From assembly GCA_937146765.1 (NCBI GenBank), contig CAKZRP010000066.1, positions 62,001 through 126,000 on the forward strand: a stretch of DNA of 64,000 nucleotides, written 5' to 3'. Each line of letters starts with the position of its first letter. Position 1 is the stretch's first letter. Positions 7,721 through 16,312 of the stretch are shown one piece after another. The notes under the pieces were generated by a model. That model was not told the DNA's origin. It did no database searches and saw only the letters and a program-made list of their open reading frames with translations. A program made the position numbers and the translations under genes. Source of the stretch: an uncultured Paracoccaceae bacterium (GTDB lineage: Bacteria > Pseudomonadota > Alphaproteobacteria > Rhodobacterales > Rhodobacteraceae).

Positions 7721-9091
7721 ATGTCCATTCCTCAGTCCGGCGGCGGGCCGATCGAACGCCATGAGCAACTGGCAGAATATATGGCCTCGGGCTGCAAGCC
7801 GCACGCGGATTGGCGCATCGGCACCGAGCATGAGAAGTTCGGCTACTGCAAGGACACGCTGAAGCCGCTGCCCTATGAGGGCAAACGCTCGATTCTCGCG
7901 GTGCTGGAAGGGCTGCGCGACCGTCACGGCTGGGACCCGGTCACCGAGGGCGGCAAGCTCATTGGTCTGAGCAAAGGCATGGCGAATGTGAGTCTGGAGC
8001 CCGGCGGCGCGCTGGAGCTCTCTGGCGCGCCGGTGGAGACCATTCACGAGACCTGCGACGAGGTGAACAGCCACCTGCGCGAGGTGAAGGACATCGCTGA
8101 TGAGATCGGCGTGGGCTTCATCGGTCTAGGGGCTGCACCGATTTGGCAGCACGAGGAAATGCCCTTGATGCCGAAGGGCCGCTATCAGCTGATGAACGAC
8201 TATATGGAGCGCGTGGGCACCATGGGTCGGTCGATGATGCGGCGCACCTGTACCGTGCAGGTGAACCTCGATTTCGCCTCCGAGGCCGATATGGTGCAAA
8301 AGCTGCGGGTCGCACTGGCGCTGCAGCCGGTCGCGACGGCGCTTTTTGCCAATTCGCCCTTCTTTGAGGGTAAGGTGAACGGCATGAAATCCTGGCGCAG
8401 CCACATCTGGCGGCACCTTGATGACGCGCGTACCGGCATGCTGCCCTTCGTGTTTGAAGACGGCATGGGGTTTGAGCGCTATGCGGACTATGCGCTCGAT
8501 GTGCCGATGTATTTTGTCTATCGCGATGGCAAATACATCAATGCGCTGGGCCAGTCCTTCCGTGATTTCCTGAAGGGCGAGCTGCCCGCGCTGCCCGGCG
8601 AGATACCGACCCTGAGCGATTGGGCGGATCACCTGACCACCGCCTTCCCTGAGGCGCGGATCAAGAAATACATGGAAATGCGCGGGGCCGATGGTGGCCC
8701 CTGGCGGCGTCTCTGTGCGCTGCCCGCCTTCTGGGTGGGGCTGATGTATGATCAGGCGAGCCTTGATGCGGCCTGGGATCTGGTCAAGGGCTGGGATGCG
8801 GAGACCCGCGAAGGGCTGCGGATCGGGGCAGGCCGTGAGGGGCTGCAAGCCGAAGTGAACGGCATCAAGATGCACGATCTGGCGCGGCAGGTGCTGGAGA
8901 TCTCCGAAGCTGGTCTGGTCGCCCGTGGCCGCACCGGCGCGGGGGGGATGGTGCCGAATGAGACCCATTTCCTCAATGCGCTGAAAGAGAGTATCGAGAG
9001 CGGCAAGACACCGGCGGATGAGCTCCTTGATCGCTACAATGGCGACTGGAATGGCGATCTGACGCGGATTTACGCGGACTACAGCTACTGA
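7721..9091 (+). CDS. gshA: Glutamate--cysteine ligase (plant/alphaproteobacterial type)
   Basis: ATP-dependent ligase making gamma-glutamylcysteine, the first step of glutathione synthesis. The 456-residue protein carries the GTEHEKFGY motif near residue 34 that marks the ATP/metal site of this class, and the long conserved stretches SLEPGGALELSGAP and RTCTVQVNLDF typical of the class found in plants and alphaproteobacteria rather than the E. coli type. The ATG at 7721 gives the usual MSIPQSGGG-like N-terminus; an upstream in-frame start at 7640 would add 27 atypical residues. A terminator follows at 9118. Confidence 0.93.
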   Translation: MSIPQSGGGPIERHEQLAEYMASGCKPHADWRIGTEHEKFGYCKDTLKPLPYEGKRSILAVLEGLRDRHGWDPVTEGGKLIGLSKGMANVSLEPGGALELSGAPVETIHETCDEVNSHLREVKDIADEIGVGFIGLGAAPIWQHEEMPLMPKGRYQLMNDYMERVGTMGRSMMRRTCTVQVNLDFASEADMVQKLRVALALQPVATALFANSPFFEGKVNGMKSWRSHIWRHLDDARTGMLPFVFEDGMGFERYADYALDVPMYFVYRDGKYINALGQSFRDFLKGELPALPGEIPTLSDWADHLTTAFPEARIKKYMEMRGADGGPWRRLCALPAFWVGLMYDQASLDAAWDLVKGWDAETREGLRIGAGREGLQAEVNGIKMHDLARQVLEISEAGLVARGRTGAGGMVPNETHFLNALKESIESGKTPADELLDRYNGDWNGDLTRIYADYSY

Positions 9092-9117
9092 CCTGCCAGG
9101 TTGATTGGTAGGCAATG

Positions 9118-9143
9118 GGGGCGCCGCTGAGGTGCCCCTTTTT
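9118..9143 (+). terminator. Rho-independent terminator after gshA
   Basis: Eight-base stem (GGGGCGCC / GGTGCCCC, one G-T pair) with a five-base loop, followed directly by five T residues, 26 bases after the gshA stop. Confidence 0.85.
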
Positions 9144-9207
9144 GCTGCGCGCGGACTCTTGGCGGCGCAGTCGGGCGGCAGCATTTGCGCCGGGAGCAGA
9201 TCAGCGC

Positions 9208-9237
9208 AAAACCGGCGGCAAGGGATCCTGCCGCCGG
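9208..9237 (-). terminator. Rho-independent terminator after the YHS gene
   Basis: Perfect nine-base inverted repeat (CCGGCGGCA / TGCCGCCGG) with an eight-base loop. Read on the reverse strand it is followed by TTTT and lies about 30 bases beyond the YHS-protein stop codon. Confidence 0.8.
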
Positions 9238-9266
9238 TCGTAGTGCGTGTCCGTGAGTGGGCTGGC

Positions 9267-9752
9267 TTACTTCAGCAGATCTGCCGGCTCCGCGCTGGCA
9301 ATCTCACCCCAGTTGGCATCGGCCTTCTCGATGAAACCGGGGATGTCGGCGACCCAGCGTTGCTGAATCTCCGGGGAGAGGTTCAGGTAGAGCACGTCAT
9401 CGACGATTTTCCACTGGTGCGGATCCCCGTCGAACTTGAACCCCATGGCAGCGCCAAAGGCGCAATAGCCGCCATAGGCCGGCACATAGGCCTCGGGGTT
9501 CTTGTCGAACTGCGCCTTGTTGTCTTCGGAGGCAAACCAATAGGTCGCATCGTCATGTTCGGAGGTGAGCGTATAAAGCCCCTTGGTCGCCTCGCCTGCG
9601 GTGAAATAGGCCACCGGGTCATAGCCCTGCATTGCAAGACCGGTGGAAGAGGCGTTGATCTCGACCCCAGCGGCCAGCGTGGAGGTGGCGAGGGCCACGG
9701 AGAGGGCGATACCGCCGAGGATGTTCTTGGAGACAGACGTCAGCTTGGTCAT
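9267..9752 (-). CDS. Periplasmic YHS-domain protein
   Basis: A 161-residue secreted protein. Residues 1-27 form a Sec signal peptide (basic start, hydrophobic core, cleavage after STLAA). The rest is a YHS-like domain: GYDPVAYFTAGEATKG near residue 43, YWFASEDNKAQFDKNPEAY and the GGYCAFGAAMG motif with a single cysteine near 95, a module linked to metal or heme handling in other proteins. It stands alone between two terminators, with its promoter presumably in the 277-base gap upstream. Metal binding here is inference. Confidence 0.85.
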   Translation of the reverse strand: MTKLTSVSKNILGGIALSVALATSTLAAGVEINASSTGLAMQGYDPVAYFTAGEATKGLYTLTSEHDDATYWFASEDNKAQFDKNPEAYVPAYGGYCAFGAAMGFKFDGDPHQWKIVDDVLYLNLSPEIQQRWVADIPGFIEKADANWGEIASAEPADLLK

Positions 9753-9974
9753 GTGTCAAACCTTTCGATCAGCCCGGGCGACAATTGCCCGGTAGGGGGA
9801 TGTGCAAAGGCGCAGGTGAGTGCAAATTCCGTTGCGAGAGGAACGGCTGTGCGGCCGTTGTGAGGCTGATCTGGGGGAGGCGGGGATCAACTGCAAAACA
9901 ACTCAATTTGTCTGTGCAGATTTGCGAAAAGCGGTTTGCGCGGGCGCTGCACTACAATCGCGTGAGCGGAATGT

Positions 9975-10002
9975 GAAACGCCCCGCCGGGGAGGGCGGGG
10001 CG
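9975..10002 (-). terminator. Terminator after plsY
   Basis: Perfect nine-base inverted repeat (CGCCCCGCC / GGCGGGGCG, six-base loop) followed on the reverse strand by TTTCAC, about 28 bases past the plsY stop. It closes the pyrB-plsY operon. Confidence 0.7.
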
Positions 10003-10029
10003 CTGTAAGTCGCTGAAATAATGAGAGGT

Positions 10030-10635
10030 TTACTTTTGGCCGATCTTCGGCTCTGTGCCCGCGCGCAGGCGGGCGATATTGGCCTTGTGGCGGATCAGGA
10101 TCACCACCGTCAGCGCCACCGCCAGCAGAGCGGCAGAGCTATAGCCCAGCACGAGGCACCAGAGCGCCGAACTCACCGAGGAAACCAGTGCCCCCATCGA
10201 GGAAATCCGGCTGAGATAGGCCGCCACAAGCCATGTGAGGCAGCAGGCGATACCCACCGGCCAGGCCAGCGCCAGCAGCAGCCCGAGGAAGGTCGCAACC
10301 CCCTTGCCGCCCTTGAACCCGAGCCAGACCGGAAAGCAATGGCCGACAAAGGCCAGAAGCCCCGCCAGCTGCGCCGCATCCTCGCCCGCAAGGGCGCGCG
10401 CGATCAGCACGGCGACCGCCCCTTTGCCGCCATCCAGGATCAGAGTCAGGGCAGCCGCCGCCTTGTTGCCGGTGCGCAGCACATTGGTGGTGCCGATATT
10501 GCCCGACCCAATGGCGCGCAGGTTGCCAAGGCCAAAGGCGCGCGTCACCAGAATGCCAAAGGGCACCGAGCCCAAGAGATAGCCAATCGCGCCCCAGAGA
10601 AGCAGCAGCGGCAGGGCGGTCTCGATCATCGGCAT
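10030..10635 (-). CDS. plsY: Acyl-phosphate--glycerol-3-phosphate acyltransferase
   Basis: Inner-membrane enzyme transferring an acyl group from acyl-phosphate to glycerol-3-phosphate, the first acylation in phospholipid synthesis. The 201-residue, five-helix protein has all three PlsY motifs: GSGNIGTTNVLR near residue 43, GFKGGKGVATFLG near 106, and RHKANIARL near the C-terminus. Length is normal. Its ATG shares one base with the stop of the dihydroorotase-like gene, so it is translationally coupled to the pyr genes. Confidence 0.96.
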   Translation of the reverse strand: MPMIETALPLLLLWGAIGYLLGSVPFGILVTRAFGLGNLRAIGSGNIGTTNVLRTGNKAAAALTLILDGGKGAVAVLIARALAGEDAAQLAGLLAFVGHCFPVWLGFKGGKGVATFLGLLLALAWPVGIACCLTWLVAAYLSRISSMGALVSSVSSALWCLVLGYSSAALLAVALTVVILIRHKANIARLRAGTEPKIGQK

Positions 10636-11945
10636 CAGGCGTCCTTTCGATAAACGGGGCGGCCCGCCACATAGGTGGCCAGCACGCGGCCCTGCATGCG
10701 CTGGGTGTCAAACGGCGTGTTCTTCGACTTTGACTGCAGCTTGAACCGATCCAGCACGAAAGGCGCGTCGGCGTCAAACAGCACGAGGTCGGCCGGGGCA
10801 TCGAGGCTGAGGCGGCCGGAGGCGAGGCCAAGGCGCTTGGCGGGGTTCAGCGCCATGGCGCGGAACAGGGTCGGTAGGTCCAACAGCTCCGCATGATAAA
10901 GGCGCAGCGCAGCCGGCAGCAGAGTTTCGAGCGCGACGGCCCCGGCGGCGGCCTCTTCAAAGGGCAGGCGTTTGCTTTCCTCGTCCTGCGGCGTGTGCAT
11001 GGAGGAGATAATGTCGATCAACCCGGTGCGCACCGCCTCGACCACCGCCAAACGGTCATCTTCCGAGCGCAGCGGCGGCTTCACCTTGAAGAAGGTGCGA
11101 TAGTCGGCCACGTCCAGCTCGTTCAGCGTCAGATGGTGGATCGAGGTGCCGGCGGTGATATCCAGCCCATTCGCCTTGGCGCGCTCCAGCGCGGGCAGGG
11201 CGCGGGCGGTGGTGATCTGGTCGGCGTGGTACTTCGCGCCGGTCATCTCCAGCAGTGCGATGTCGCGATCAAGCCCCATCCGCTCCGCCATGGGCGAGAC
11301 CGCAGGCAGGCCGCGCAGGGCGGCGAATTTGCCGGAGGTGGCGGCGGCACCGTCGGACAGGCCCGGTTCCTGCGGATGGGCGATGACCAAGGCCCCGCAG
11401 CTGCGCGCATAGGTCAGCGCGCGAGAGAAAACCTTGGTATTGCCGACCACATGGTCGCAGTCGGTAAAGGCCACCGCGCCCGCATCCATCAGGAAGCCGA
11501 TCTCGGTCATCTCGCGCCCCTCGCGGCCCTTGGTGAGGGCGGCCATCGGCAGCACGTTCACCGGCGCATCGGCCTGCGCGCGGCGGGTGACGAATTCCAG
11601 CGTCTCCGGGCTGTCGATCGCGGGCGAGGTATCGGGGCGGGTCACGATGGTGGTGACGCCACCTGCTGCTGCCGCGAGGCCTGCGGACTTATAGCTTTCC
11701 TTGTGGCGCTCGCCCGGCTCGCAGACTTTGACGCCGATGTCGACGATGCCGGGTGCGAGGCATTTGCCGCCGCAGTCCACCATCTCGACCTCCGCCAGAG
11801 TCAGACCCTGGGCGGCGCAGATCGCCTCGGCGCTTTGATCGTCAAAGCGGCCCGCGATGCGACCCTCTGCCACCAGAAGGGCGCCCGGGGCATCCGTCCC
11901 GGCCTCGGGGTCGATCAGGCGGGCGTTGAGGAAAAGCGTCGTCAT
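10635..11945 (-). CDS. pyrC: Dihydroorotase-like protein, probably non-catalytic (PyrX/PyrC' type)
   Basis: A 436-residue amidohydrolase-fold protein with clear overall similarity to class I dihydroorotase, which cyclises carbamoyl-aspartate in pyrimidine synthesis. However, the metal and substrate site is lost: the usual HxHxR after the first strand reads GVKVC here (residues 71-75), and the late DHAPH motif reads MHTPQ (316-320). H190 and H270 remain. Known pyrB-linked dihydroorotase-like proteins of this kind (Pseudomonas PyrC'/PyrX) are inactive but needed for aspartate transcarbamoylase assembly; the same role is inferred here from pyrB in the operon. Databases may still label it PyrC. 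Confidence 0.85.
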   Translation of the reverse strand: MTTLFLNARLIDPEAGTDAPGALLVAEGRIAGRFDDQSAEAICAAQGLTLAEVEMVDCGGKCLAPGIVDIGVKVCEPGERHKESYKSAGLAAAAGGVTTIVTRPDTSPAIDSPETLEFVTRRAQADAPVNVLPMAALTKGREGREMTEIGFLMDAGAVAFTDCDHVVGNTKVFSRALTYARSCGALVIAHPQEPGLSDGAAATSGKFAALRGLPAVSPMAERMGLDRDIALLEMTGAKYHADQITTARALPALERAKANGLDITAGTSIHHLTLNELDVADYRTFFKVKPPLRSEDDRLAVVEAVRTGLIDIISSMHTPQDEESKRLPFEEAAAGAVALETLLPAALRLYHAELLDLPTLFRAMALNPAKRLGLASGRLSLDAPADLVLFDADAPFVLDRFKLQSKSKNTPFDTQRMQGRVLATYVAGRPVYRKDA

Positions 11946-11991
11946 CGGGCGATATCCTTCGTGAAAGGCGGCGTCGGGGATGGGGCGGCGG

Positions 11992-12525
11992 TCATGTGAC
12001 CAGCGCCCAGATCAAGAGGGCAAAGAGCAGCATCACCACGGCAAAAAGCGTCGCGCCAATGCGGCGCGCCCGGTTGCGGGCGGCGCGCGGCGACGTCCGC
12101 AGGGTCGGCTCAGCGGCGGCGCTGGGGATCACGCCGGGGGCGGTCCAGTCGGTCTTGACCTCGCCCAGACGCGCGATCAGCCGCAGCGGCGTTGCCGGGG
12201 TCAGCCGGGTTTCCGCCCCGTCAAAGGCGCGGGCGCGCAGAACCAGCACCCAGCCGGACAGCCCATCCAGAGCCATGCCATGCTCCGAGAGGTCTTTTTC
12301 GCTGACGCCCAGCCCCTCGCGCAGATAGCCCAGAAGGCCGAGGTCCTCGAGATCGGCGGTGGGGAAGATTTCCACCTGATCCCGGTCAAGCTGTTCGATC
12401 CCCAGAACCTGCGCCAAGGCACCCTCCTCGTCGCGCAGGAATTTGGCCTGCTCGGGGGGCATGTCGAGGGCGAAGATCAGCACCTCGCTGCGCGCGCCCT
12501 TGGGGATCTCGATCACATCGGTCAT
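11992..12525 (-). CDS. Conserved protein with C-terminal membrane anchor in the pyr operon
   Basis: A 177-residue protein without a recognised domain. The first ~120 residues are soluble (with FALDMPPEQAKFL and LLGYLREGLGVSEKDL), followed by a Pro/Arg-rich linker and a C-terminal transmembrane helix (about 157-176, TLFAVVMLLFALLIWALVT). Such a tail-anchored layout places the domain in the cytosol. It starts three bases after the pyrB stop, so it is part of the pyr operon and may tether or modulate the complex. No function can be read from sequence. Confidence 0.8.
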   Translation of the reverse strand: MTDVIEIPKGARSEVLIFALDMPPEQAKFLRDEEGALAQVLGIEQLDRDQVEIFPTADLEDLGLLGYLREGLGVSEKDLSEHGMALDGLSGWVLVLRARAFDGAETRLTPATPLRLIARLGEVKTDWTAPGVIPSAAAEPTLRTSPRAARNRARRIGATLFAVVMLLFALLIWALVT

Positions 12526-12528
12526 GGC

Positions 12529-13488
12529 TCAGGAGGCCTGTGCCGCGCGTGCCTTGCGCAGGTTGCGCGCCAGAAGGTCCATCGCGGCCATGCGCACCGC
12601 AACGCCCATCTCGACCTGTTCCTGAATGACCGAGCGGGTGATGTCGTCGGCGATCTGCCCGTCGATCTCCACGCCGCGGTTCATCGGGCCGGGGTGCATC
12701 ACGATGGCGTCGGGCTTGGCCAGCGCCAGCTTGTCTGCATCCAGCCCGTAGCGGTGGTAATATTCCCGCTCCGAGGGGATAAAGCCGCCGTCCATCCGCT
12801 CCTTTTGCAGGCGCAGCATCATGACGACGTCCACGTCCTTCAGACCCTCGCGCATGTCGTCGTAGATCTCGGCGCCGAACTCGGCAAACTGCTGCGGCAC
12901 CAGTGTCGGCGGGCCAATGAGGCGGATGCGGTTTTCCATCTTGCCCAGCAGGATCAGGTTCGAGCGCGCCACGCGGGAATGGGCGATATCGCCGCAGATC
13001 GCGATGTTGAGCCGATGCAGCCGCCCCTTGGCGCGGCGGATGGTCAGCGCATCGAGGAGCGCTTGGGTCGGGTGCTCATGCTTGCCGTCGCCGGCATTCA
13101 GCACTGCGCAATTCACCTTTTGCGCCAGAAGGTCCACCGCGCCGGAATGCGGGTGGCGCACCACCAGGAGATCGGGGTGCATCGCGTTCAGGGTCAGCGC
13201 GGTGTCGATCAGGGTCTCGCCCTTTTTCACTGAAGAGGCCTGCATCGCCATGTTCATCACATCTGCGCCCAGACGCTTGCCGGCCAGCTCGAAACTGGCC
13301 TGCGTGCGGGTGGAATTCTCAAAGAACATGTTGATCTGGGTGAGACCCGCCAAGGCTTCGGAGTGTTTCTCCGTCTGCCGGTTCAGCGCCACGTAGTCTT
13401 CGGCCAGATCCAGGATGGCGGTGATCTCATGCGGGCGGAGCGGCTCGATCCCGAGGAGATGGGGCTGGTCGAAGGAGGGGGGCTGCAT
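12529..13488 (-). CDS. pyrB: Aspartate carbamoyltransferase catalytic subunit
   Basis: Catalyses carbamoyl phosphate + aspartate to carbamoyl-aspartate, the first committed step of pyrimidine synthesis. The 319-residue protein has the carbamoyl-phosphate loop [13 protein letters not shown] near residue 56, [12 protein letters not shown] near 135, and [11 protein letters not shown] near 265. The ATG at 13488 gives the usual [11 protein letters not shown]-terminus and has a GGAG ribosome site; an 18-residue upstream extension lacks support. No pyrI is present. It heads the reverse-strand pyrB-membrane protein-pyrC-like-plsY operon. Confidence 0.95.
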   Translation of the reverse strand: MQPPSFDQPHLLGIEPLRPHEITAILDLAEDYVALNRQTEKHSEALAGLTQINMFFENSTRTQASFELAGKRLGADVMNMAMQASSVKKGETLIDTALTLNAMHPDLLVVRHPHSGAVDLLAQKVNCAVLNAGDGKHEHPTQALLDALTIRRAKGRLHRLNIAICGDIAHSRVARSNLILLGKMENRIRLIGPPTLVPQQFAEFGAEIYDDMREGLKDVDVVMMLRLQKERMDGGFIPSEREYYHRYGLDADKLALAKPDAIVMHPGPMNRGVEIDGQIADDITRSVIQEQVEMGVAVRMAAMDLLARNLRKARAAQAS

Positions 13489-13583
13489 GGGCGAACTCCG
13501 CGCTGTTTCGGCCCTTATAGGAGGGGGGCCGCCACGGGGCAAGCGGTGGGGCGCTCGTGCGTGCCGCGTGGCGGAGGCGCGGT

Positions 13584-13615
13584 CGGGATTTTGAGTATTT
13601 GGGGAAAGATGAAAG
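13584..13615 (+). repeat. Dispersed intergenic element, copy A
   Basis: CGGGATTTTGAGTATTTGGG followed by GAAAGATGAAAG. It shares a GGGAT(A/T)TTT...GAAAGATGAA core with elements at 23485 and 63544. It lies in the divergent gap between pyrB and the glycosylase gene. Confidence 0.5.
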
Positions 13616-13664
13616 CCGTGATGGGGCGTTTTCCTTTGGGGCTGAGGGGGCTACTGTGCGCCTC

Positions 13665-14432
13665 ATGGAATCGGAACTCGACTATTGGAGTGCGAAGGCG
13701 CTGTTGGAGTGGCAGGTGGAGCTTGGCGCCACCGAGGCCATGCTGGACGCGCCTATCGACCGCTATGGTCTGGAGGACCAGAAGCCGAAACCCGGGCGCG
13801 GGCCGGAGGCGGCGCCGCTGCCGGTAAAGCCCAAGGAAGCCGATCCGGTTGCCGAGGCGCAGAAGGCGGCGCAGGCAGCGCAGGCCCTGCCGAGCTTGCG
13901 GGCGGCGATGGAGGCTTTTGAACATTGCGAGCTGAAACCCGGCGCGCGCAATCTGGTCTTTGCCGATGGGCAGGCGGGGGCGCGGGTCATGGTGATCGGC
14001 GGGGCGCCGGGGCGGGACGAGGATCTGGAGGGGCGGCCCTTTGTGGGGCAAGCTGGCCAGTTGCTCGACAAGATGCTTGCCGCCATCGACCTCAGCCGCG
14101 ACAGGAATGTCTATATCACCAACGTGCTGCCCTGGCGGCCGCCGCAGAACCGCGATCCCCTGCCGGGCGAGCTCGCCATGCTCCTGCCCTTTCTCGAGCG
14201 GCATGTGGCGCTGGCGCAGCCCGATATCCTGGTCCTGATGGGCGCCATCGCCTGCCAGGCGGTCCTGGGCAAGCGCGGCCTGTCGCGGCTGCGCGGGCAA
14301 TGGGATCAGGTCTGGGGCAAGCCGGTCCTGCCGATGCTGCACCCGGAGGATCTGATCCGCCAGCCGCAGGGCAAGCGGCAGGCCTGGGCGGATCTTCTGG
14401 AATTGCGCGCGCGGCTCAATGCGCAGAATTGA
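13665..14432 (+). CDS. Uracil-DNA glycosylase superfamily protein (family 4-like, no Fe-S cysteines)
   Basis: A 255-residue protein of the uracil-DNA glycosylase fold, which excises uracil from DNA. The C-terminal domain (about 95-255) shows VMVIGGAPGRDEDLEGRPFVGQ-type motif A split around residue 111, VYITNVLPWRPP, and LPMLHPEDLIRQP for motif B. Two features differ from textbook family 4: the acidic residue in GEAPG is Gly, and only two cysteines exist in the whole protein, so a four-cysteine [4Fe-4S] site is absent. The first ~90 residues are a variable, Ala/Pro-rich region. ATG 13665 gives the family-like MESELDYW start. Confidence 0.8.
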   Translation: MESELDYWSAKALLEWQVELGATEAMLDAPIDRYGLEDQKPKPGRGPEAAPLPVKPKEADPVAEAQKAAQAAQALPSLRAAMEAFEHCELKPGARNLVFADGQAGARVMVIGGAPGRDEDLEGRPFVGQAGQLLDKMLAAIDLSRDRNVYITNVLPWRPPQNRDPLPGELAMLLPFLERHVALAQPDILVLMGAIACQAVLGKRGLSRLRGQWDQVWGKPVLPMLHPEDLIRQPQGKRQAWADLLELRARLNAQN

Positions 14433-14456
14433 CACCCTTTGGTTGGGAGCACGGCC

Positions 14457-15050
14457 ATGAAGATTCTCGCCTTTTCCGATCTGCATCTGGTGGGAGATCT
14501 GGCCCGCGATCTGGTCTCCGCCAGCCACGAGGCCGATCTGGTGATTGGCGCCGGGGATTTTTGCAACATGCGCCAGGGCCTGGCCCGGGCGATGGAGATG
14601 CTGTCCGGTCTGGCCGCCCCCACGGTGGTGGTTCCCGGCAATGCCGAGAGCGCCGAAGAGCTGCGGGGAGCGGCGCTGTCCTTTATGACCGTGCTGCATG
14701 GCGCGGCGGCCGAGGTTGAAGGGCTGCGGATATTTGGCCTTGGTGGCGGCATCCCGGAGACGCCCTTTGGCGATTGGTCCCATGACCTGTCGGAGGCAGC
14801 GGCGGCGCGGGAATTGGCAAAGGCAGAGCGCATCGACATCCTTGTCACCCATTCCCCGCCAAAGGGGGCGGGCGACCGCACCTCCGCCGGGCGGTCGATT
14901 GGTTCCGACAGCATCCATGCCGCGATTGAACGGTTGCAGCCGCAGCTGGCCCTTTATGGTCACGTGCATGATTGCTGGGGCTACCGGGGCCAGATCGGCG
15001 CGACGCTCTGCGCCAACCTCGGGCCATTGCCCAACTGGTTTGAGGTCTGA
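14457..15050 (+). CDS. Calcineurin-like metallophosphoesterase
   Basis: A 197-residue two-metal phosphoesterase. The metal ligands appear in order: DLHLVGD near residue 8, GAGDFC near 33, GNAES near 61 (the usual GNHE is GNAE here), THSPPKGAGD near 127, and GHVHD near 168. No signal peptide is visible, so it is cytosolic. Its natural substrate cannot be inferred. The ATG at 14457 is preceded by GGGAG; a TTG six codons upstream is in frame but less likely. It sits 24 bases after the glycosylase gene and 3 before the LysE-type exporter. Confidence 0.88.
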   Translation: MKILAFSDLHLVGDLARDLVSASHEADLVIGAGDFCNMRQGLARAMEMLSGLAAPTVVVPGNAESAEELRGAALSFMTVLHGAAAEVEGLRIFGLGGGIPETPFGDWSHDLSEAAAARELAKAERIDILVTHSPPKGAGDRTSAGRSIGSDSIHAAIERLQPQLALYGHVHDCWGYRGQIGATLCANLGPLPNWFEV

Positions 15051-15053
15051 GAG

Positions 15054-15680
15054 ATGATTGCCACCGCCACCCTGATCGCCTTTATCCCCGCCGCGCTGGC
15101 GCTCAACGTGACGCCGGGGGCGGATATGATGTTCTGCCTCGGGCAGGGGCTGCGCTCCGGCGCCCGCCCGGCCTTTGCCGCCTCGCTCGGGATTGCGCTC
15201 GGCGGGATGGTGCATGTGTTTCTGGCCGGGTTTGGGGTGGCTGCCGTGGTCGCCACCCAGCCCGCGCTGTTCGACCTGATCCGCTGGGTCGGGGTGGCCT
15301 ATCTTCTCTATCTTGCCTGGGGCGCGATTGTGCATCCCGGCGGTGCAGGGGCGACCAATGCCCCGGCGGTCGCCTCGGCCTCGGCCTTTCGCGCGGGCAT
15401 CCTGTGCAACCTCACCAACCCCAAGGTGATCCTGTTTGTGCTGGCCTTCGTGCCGCAATTCGTGCGCCCCGAGGCGGGGTCGGTGCTGGGGCAGTTCCTG
15501 ATCCTCGGCGCCATCATCAGCCTCGGCGGCATCGTGGTGAACGGCGGCGTTGGCGTCTTTGCCGGTCGCGCGCGCAGCCTGTTTGCGGGCACGGGGCGCG
15601 CCGCCCGTTGGATGAGCCGGATCACCGGTGGTATTTTTGCAGGCCTCGCGCTCAGGCTTGCGCTGATGGAAAGGGCCTGA
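15054..15680 (+). CDS. LysE/RhtB family amino-acid exporter
   Basis: A 208-residue inner-membrane protein with about six hydrophobic helices. The family signature near the N-terminus is present (NVTPGADMMFCLGQGLRSG, residues 18-36), as is the central CNLTNPKVILFVLAFVPQF stretch near 118. Members export amino acids such as lysine, homoserine or threonine; the substrate here is not determinable. It begins three bases after the phosphoesterase stop and ends six before moaB, suggesting a common transcript without an obvious functional link. Confidence 0.9.
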   Translation: MIATATLIAFIPAALALNVTPGADMMFCLGQGLRSGARPAFAASLGIALGGMVHVFLAGFGVAAVVATQPALFDLIRWVGVAYLLYLAWGAIVHPGGAGATNAPAVASASAFRAGILCNLTNPKVILFVLAFVPQFVRPEAGSVLGQFLILGAIISLGGIVVNGGVGVFAGRARSLFAGTGRAARWMSRITGGIFAGLALRLALMERA

Positions 15681-15686
15681 CACCTC

Positions 15687-16229
15687 ATGTCACGCATTGA
15701 TGAGAGCAAAGACTTCATCCCTGTGCGCATCGCCGTGCTGACCGTCTCGGACAGCCGCAGCCTAGATGAGGACCGTTCCGGCCAGGTGCTGGTGGATCGC
15801 CTGACAGAGGCGGGCCATGTGCTTGGCGATCGCAGGATCCTGCGCGACGAACGGGCGGAGATCGCCGATCAGCTGCGCGCCTGGGTGGCCGATCCGCAAA
15901 TCGACGTGGTGATTTCCACCGGCGGCACGGGGCTGACGGGCCGCGACGTGACCGTCGAGGCGCATCGCGATGTCTATGAAAAGGAAATTGACGCCTTCGG
16001 CACGGTTTTCACCATCGTCTCGATGCAGAAAATCGGCACCTCGGCGGTGCAGAGCCGCGCCACCGGCGGCGTGGCGGGGGGCACCTACCTCTTTGCGCTG
16101 CCGGGCAGCCCCGGCGCCTGCAAGGATGCCTGGGACGAAATCCTGGTCAAACAGCTCGATTTCCGCCATCGCCCCTGCAATTTCGTCGAAATAATGCCGC
16201 GCCTTGACGAACATTTGCGACGGAAATGA
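15687..16229 (+). CDS. moaB: Molybdenum cofactor biosynthesis protein B
   Basis: Molybdopterin adenylyltransferase-type protein (MoaB/MogA fold). The 180-residue sequence has the pterin-binding signature VVISTGGTGLTGRDVT near residues 74-89 and the second conserved segment SRATGGVAGGTYLFALPGSPGA near 121 onward. It presumably activates molybdopterin by adenylation before molybdenum insertion by MoeA. It is separate from moaD-moaE (1 kb) and from mobA-mobB-moeA (31.6-34.8 kb). Length is normal for MoaB. Confidence 0.93.
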   Translation: MSRIDESKDFIPVRIAVLTVSDSRSLDEDRSGQVLVDRLTEAGHVLGDRRILRDERAEIADQLRAWVADPQIDVVISTGGTGLTGRDVTVEAHRDVYEKEIDAFGTVFTIVSMQKIGTSAVQSRATGGVAGGTYLFALPGSPGACKDAWDEILVKQLDFRHRPCNFVEIMPRLDEHLRRK

Positions 16230-16312
16230 TCCGAACCGGCGTATAAACACGTAAGCCTCGGTAGATTATGTGCATCTTCGGGGGCTTTAGGGCTGTCTGA
16301 AAAGGAAATGGG

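Noticed and set aside
9785..9976. A 63-codon forward ORF upstream of the YHS gene
   Set aside because: No ribosome site, Cys/Arg-rich composition, and it lies over the YHS promoter region.
13515..15683. A 722-codon reverse-strand frame across the glycosylase-LysE genes
   Set aside because: It covers three forward genes with clear motifs and has a His/Gly/Arg-rich shadow composition.
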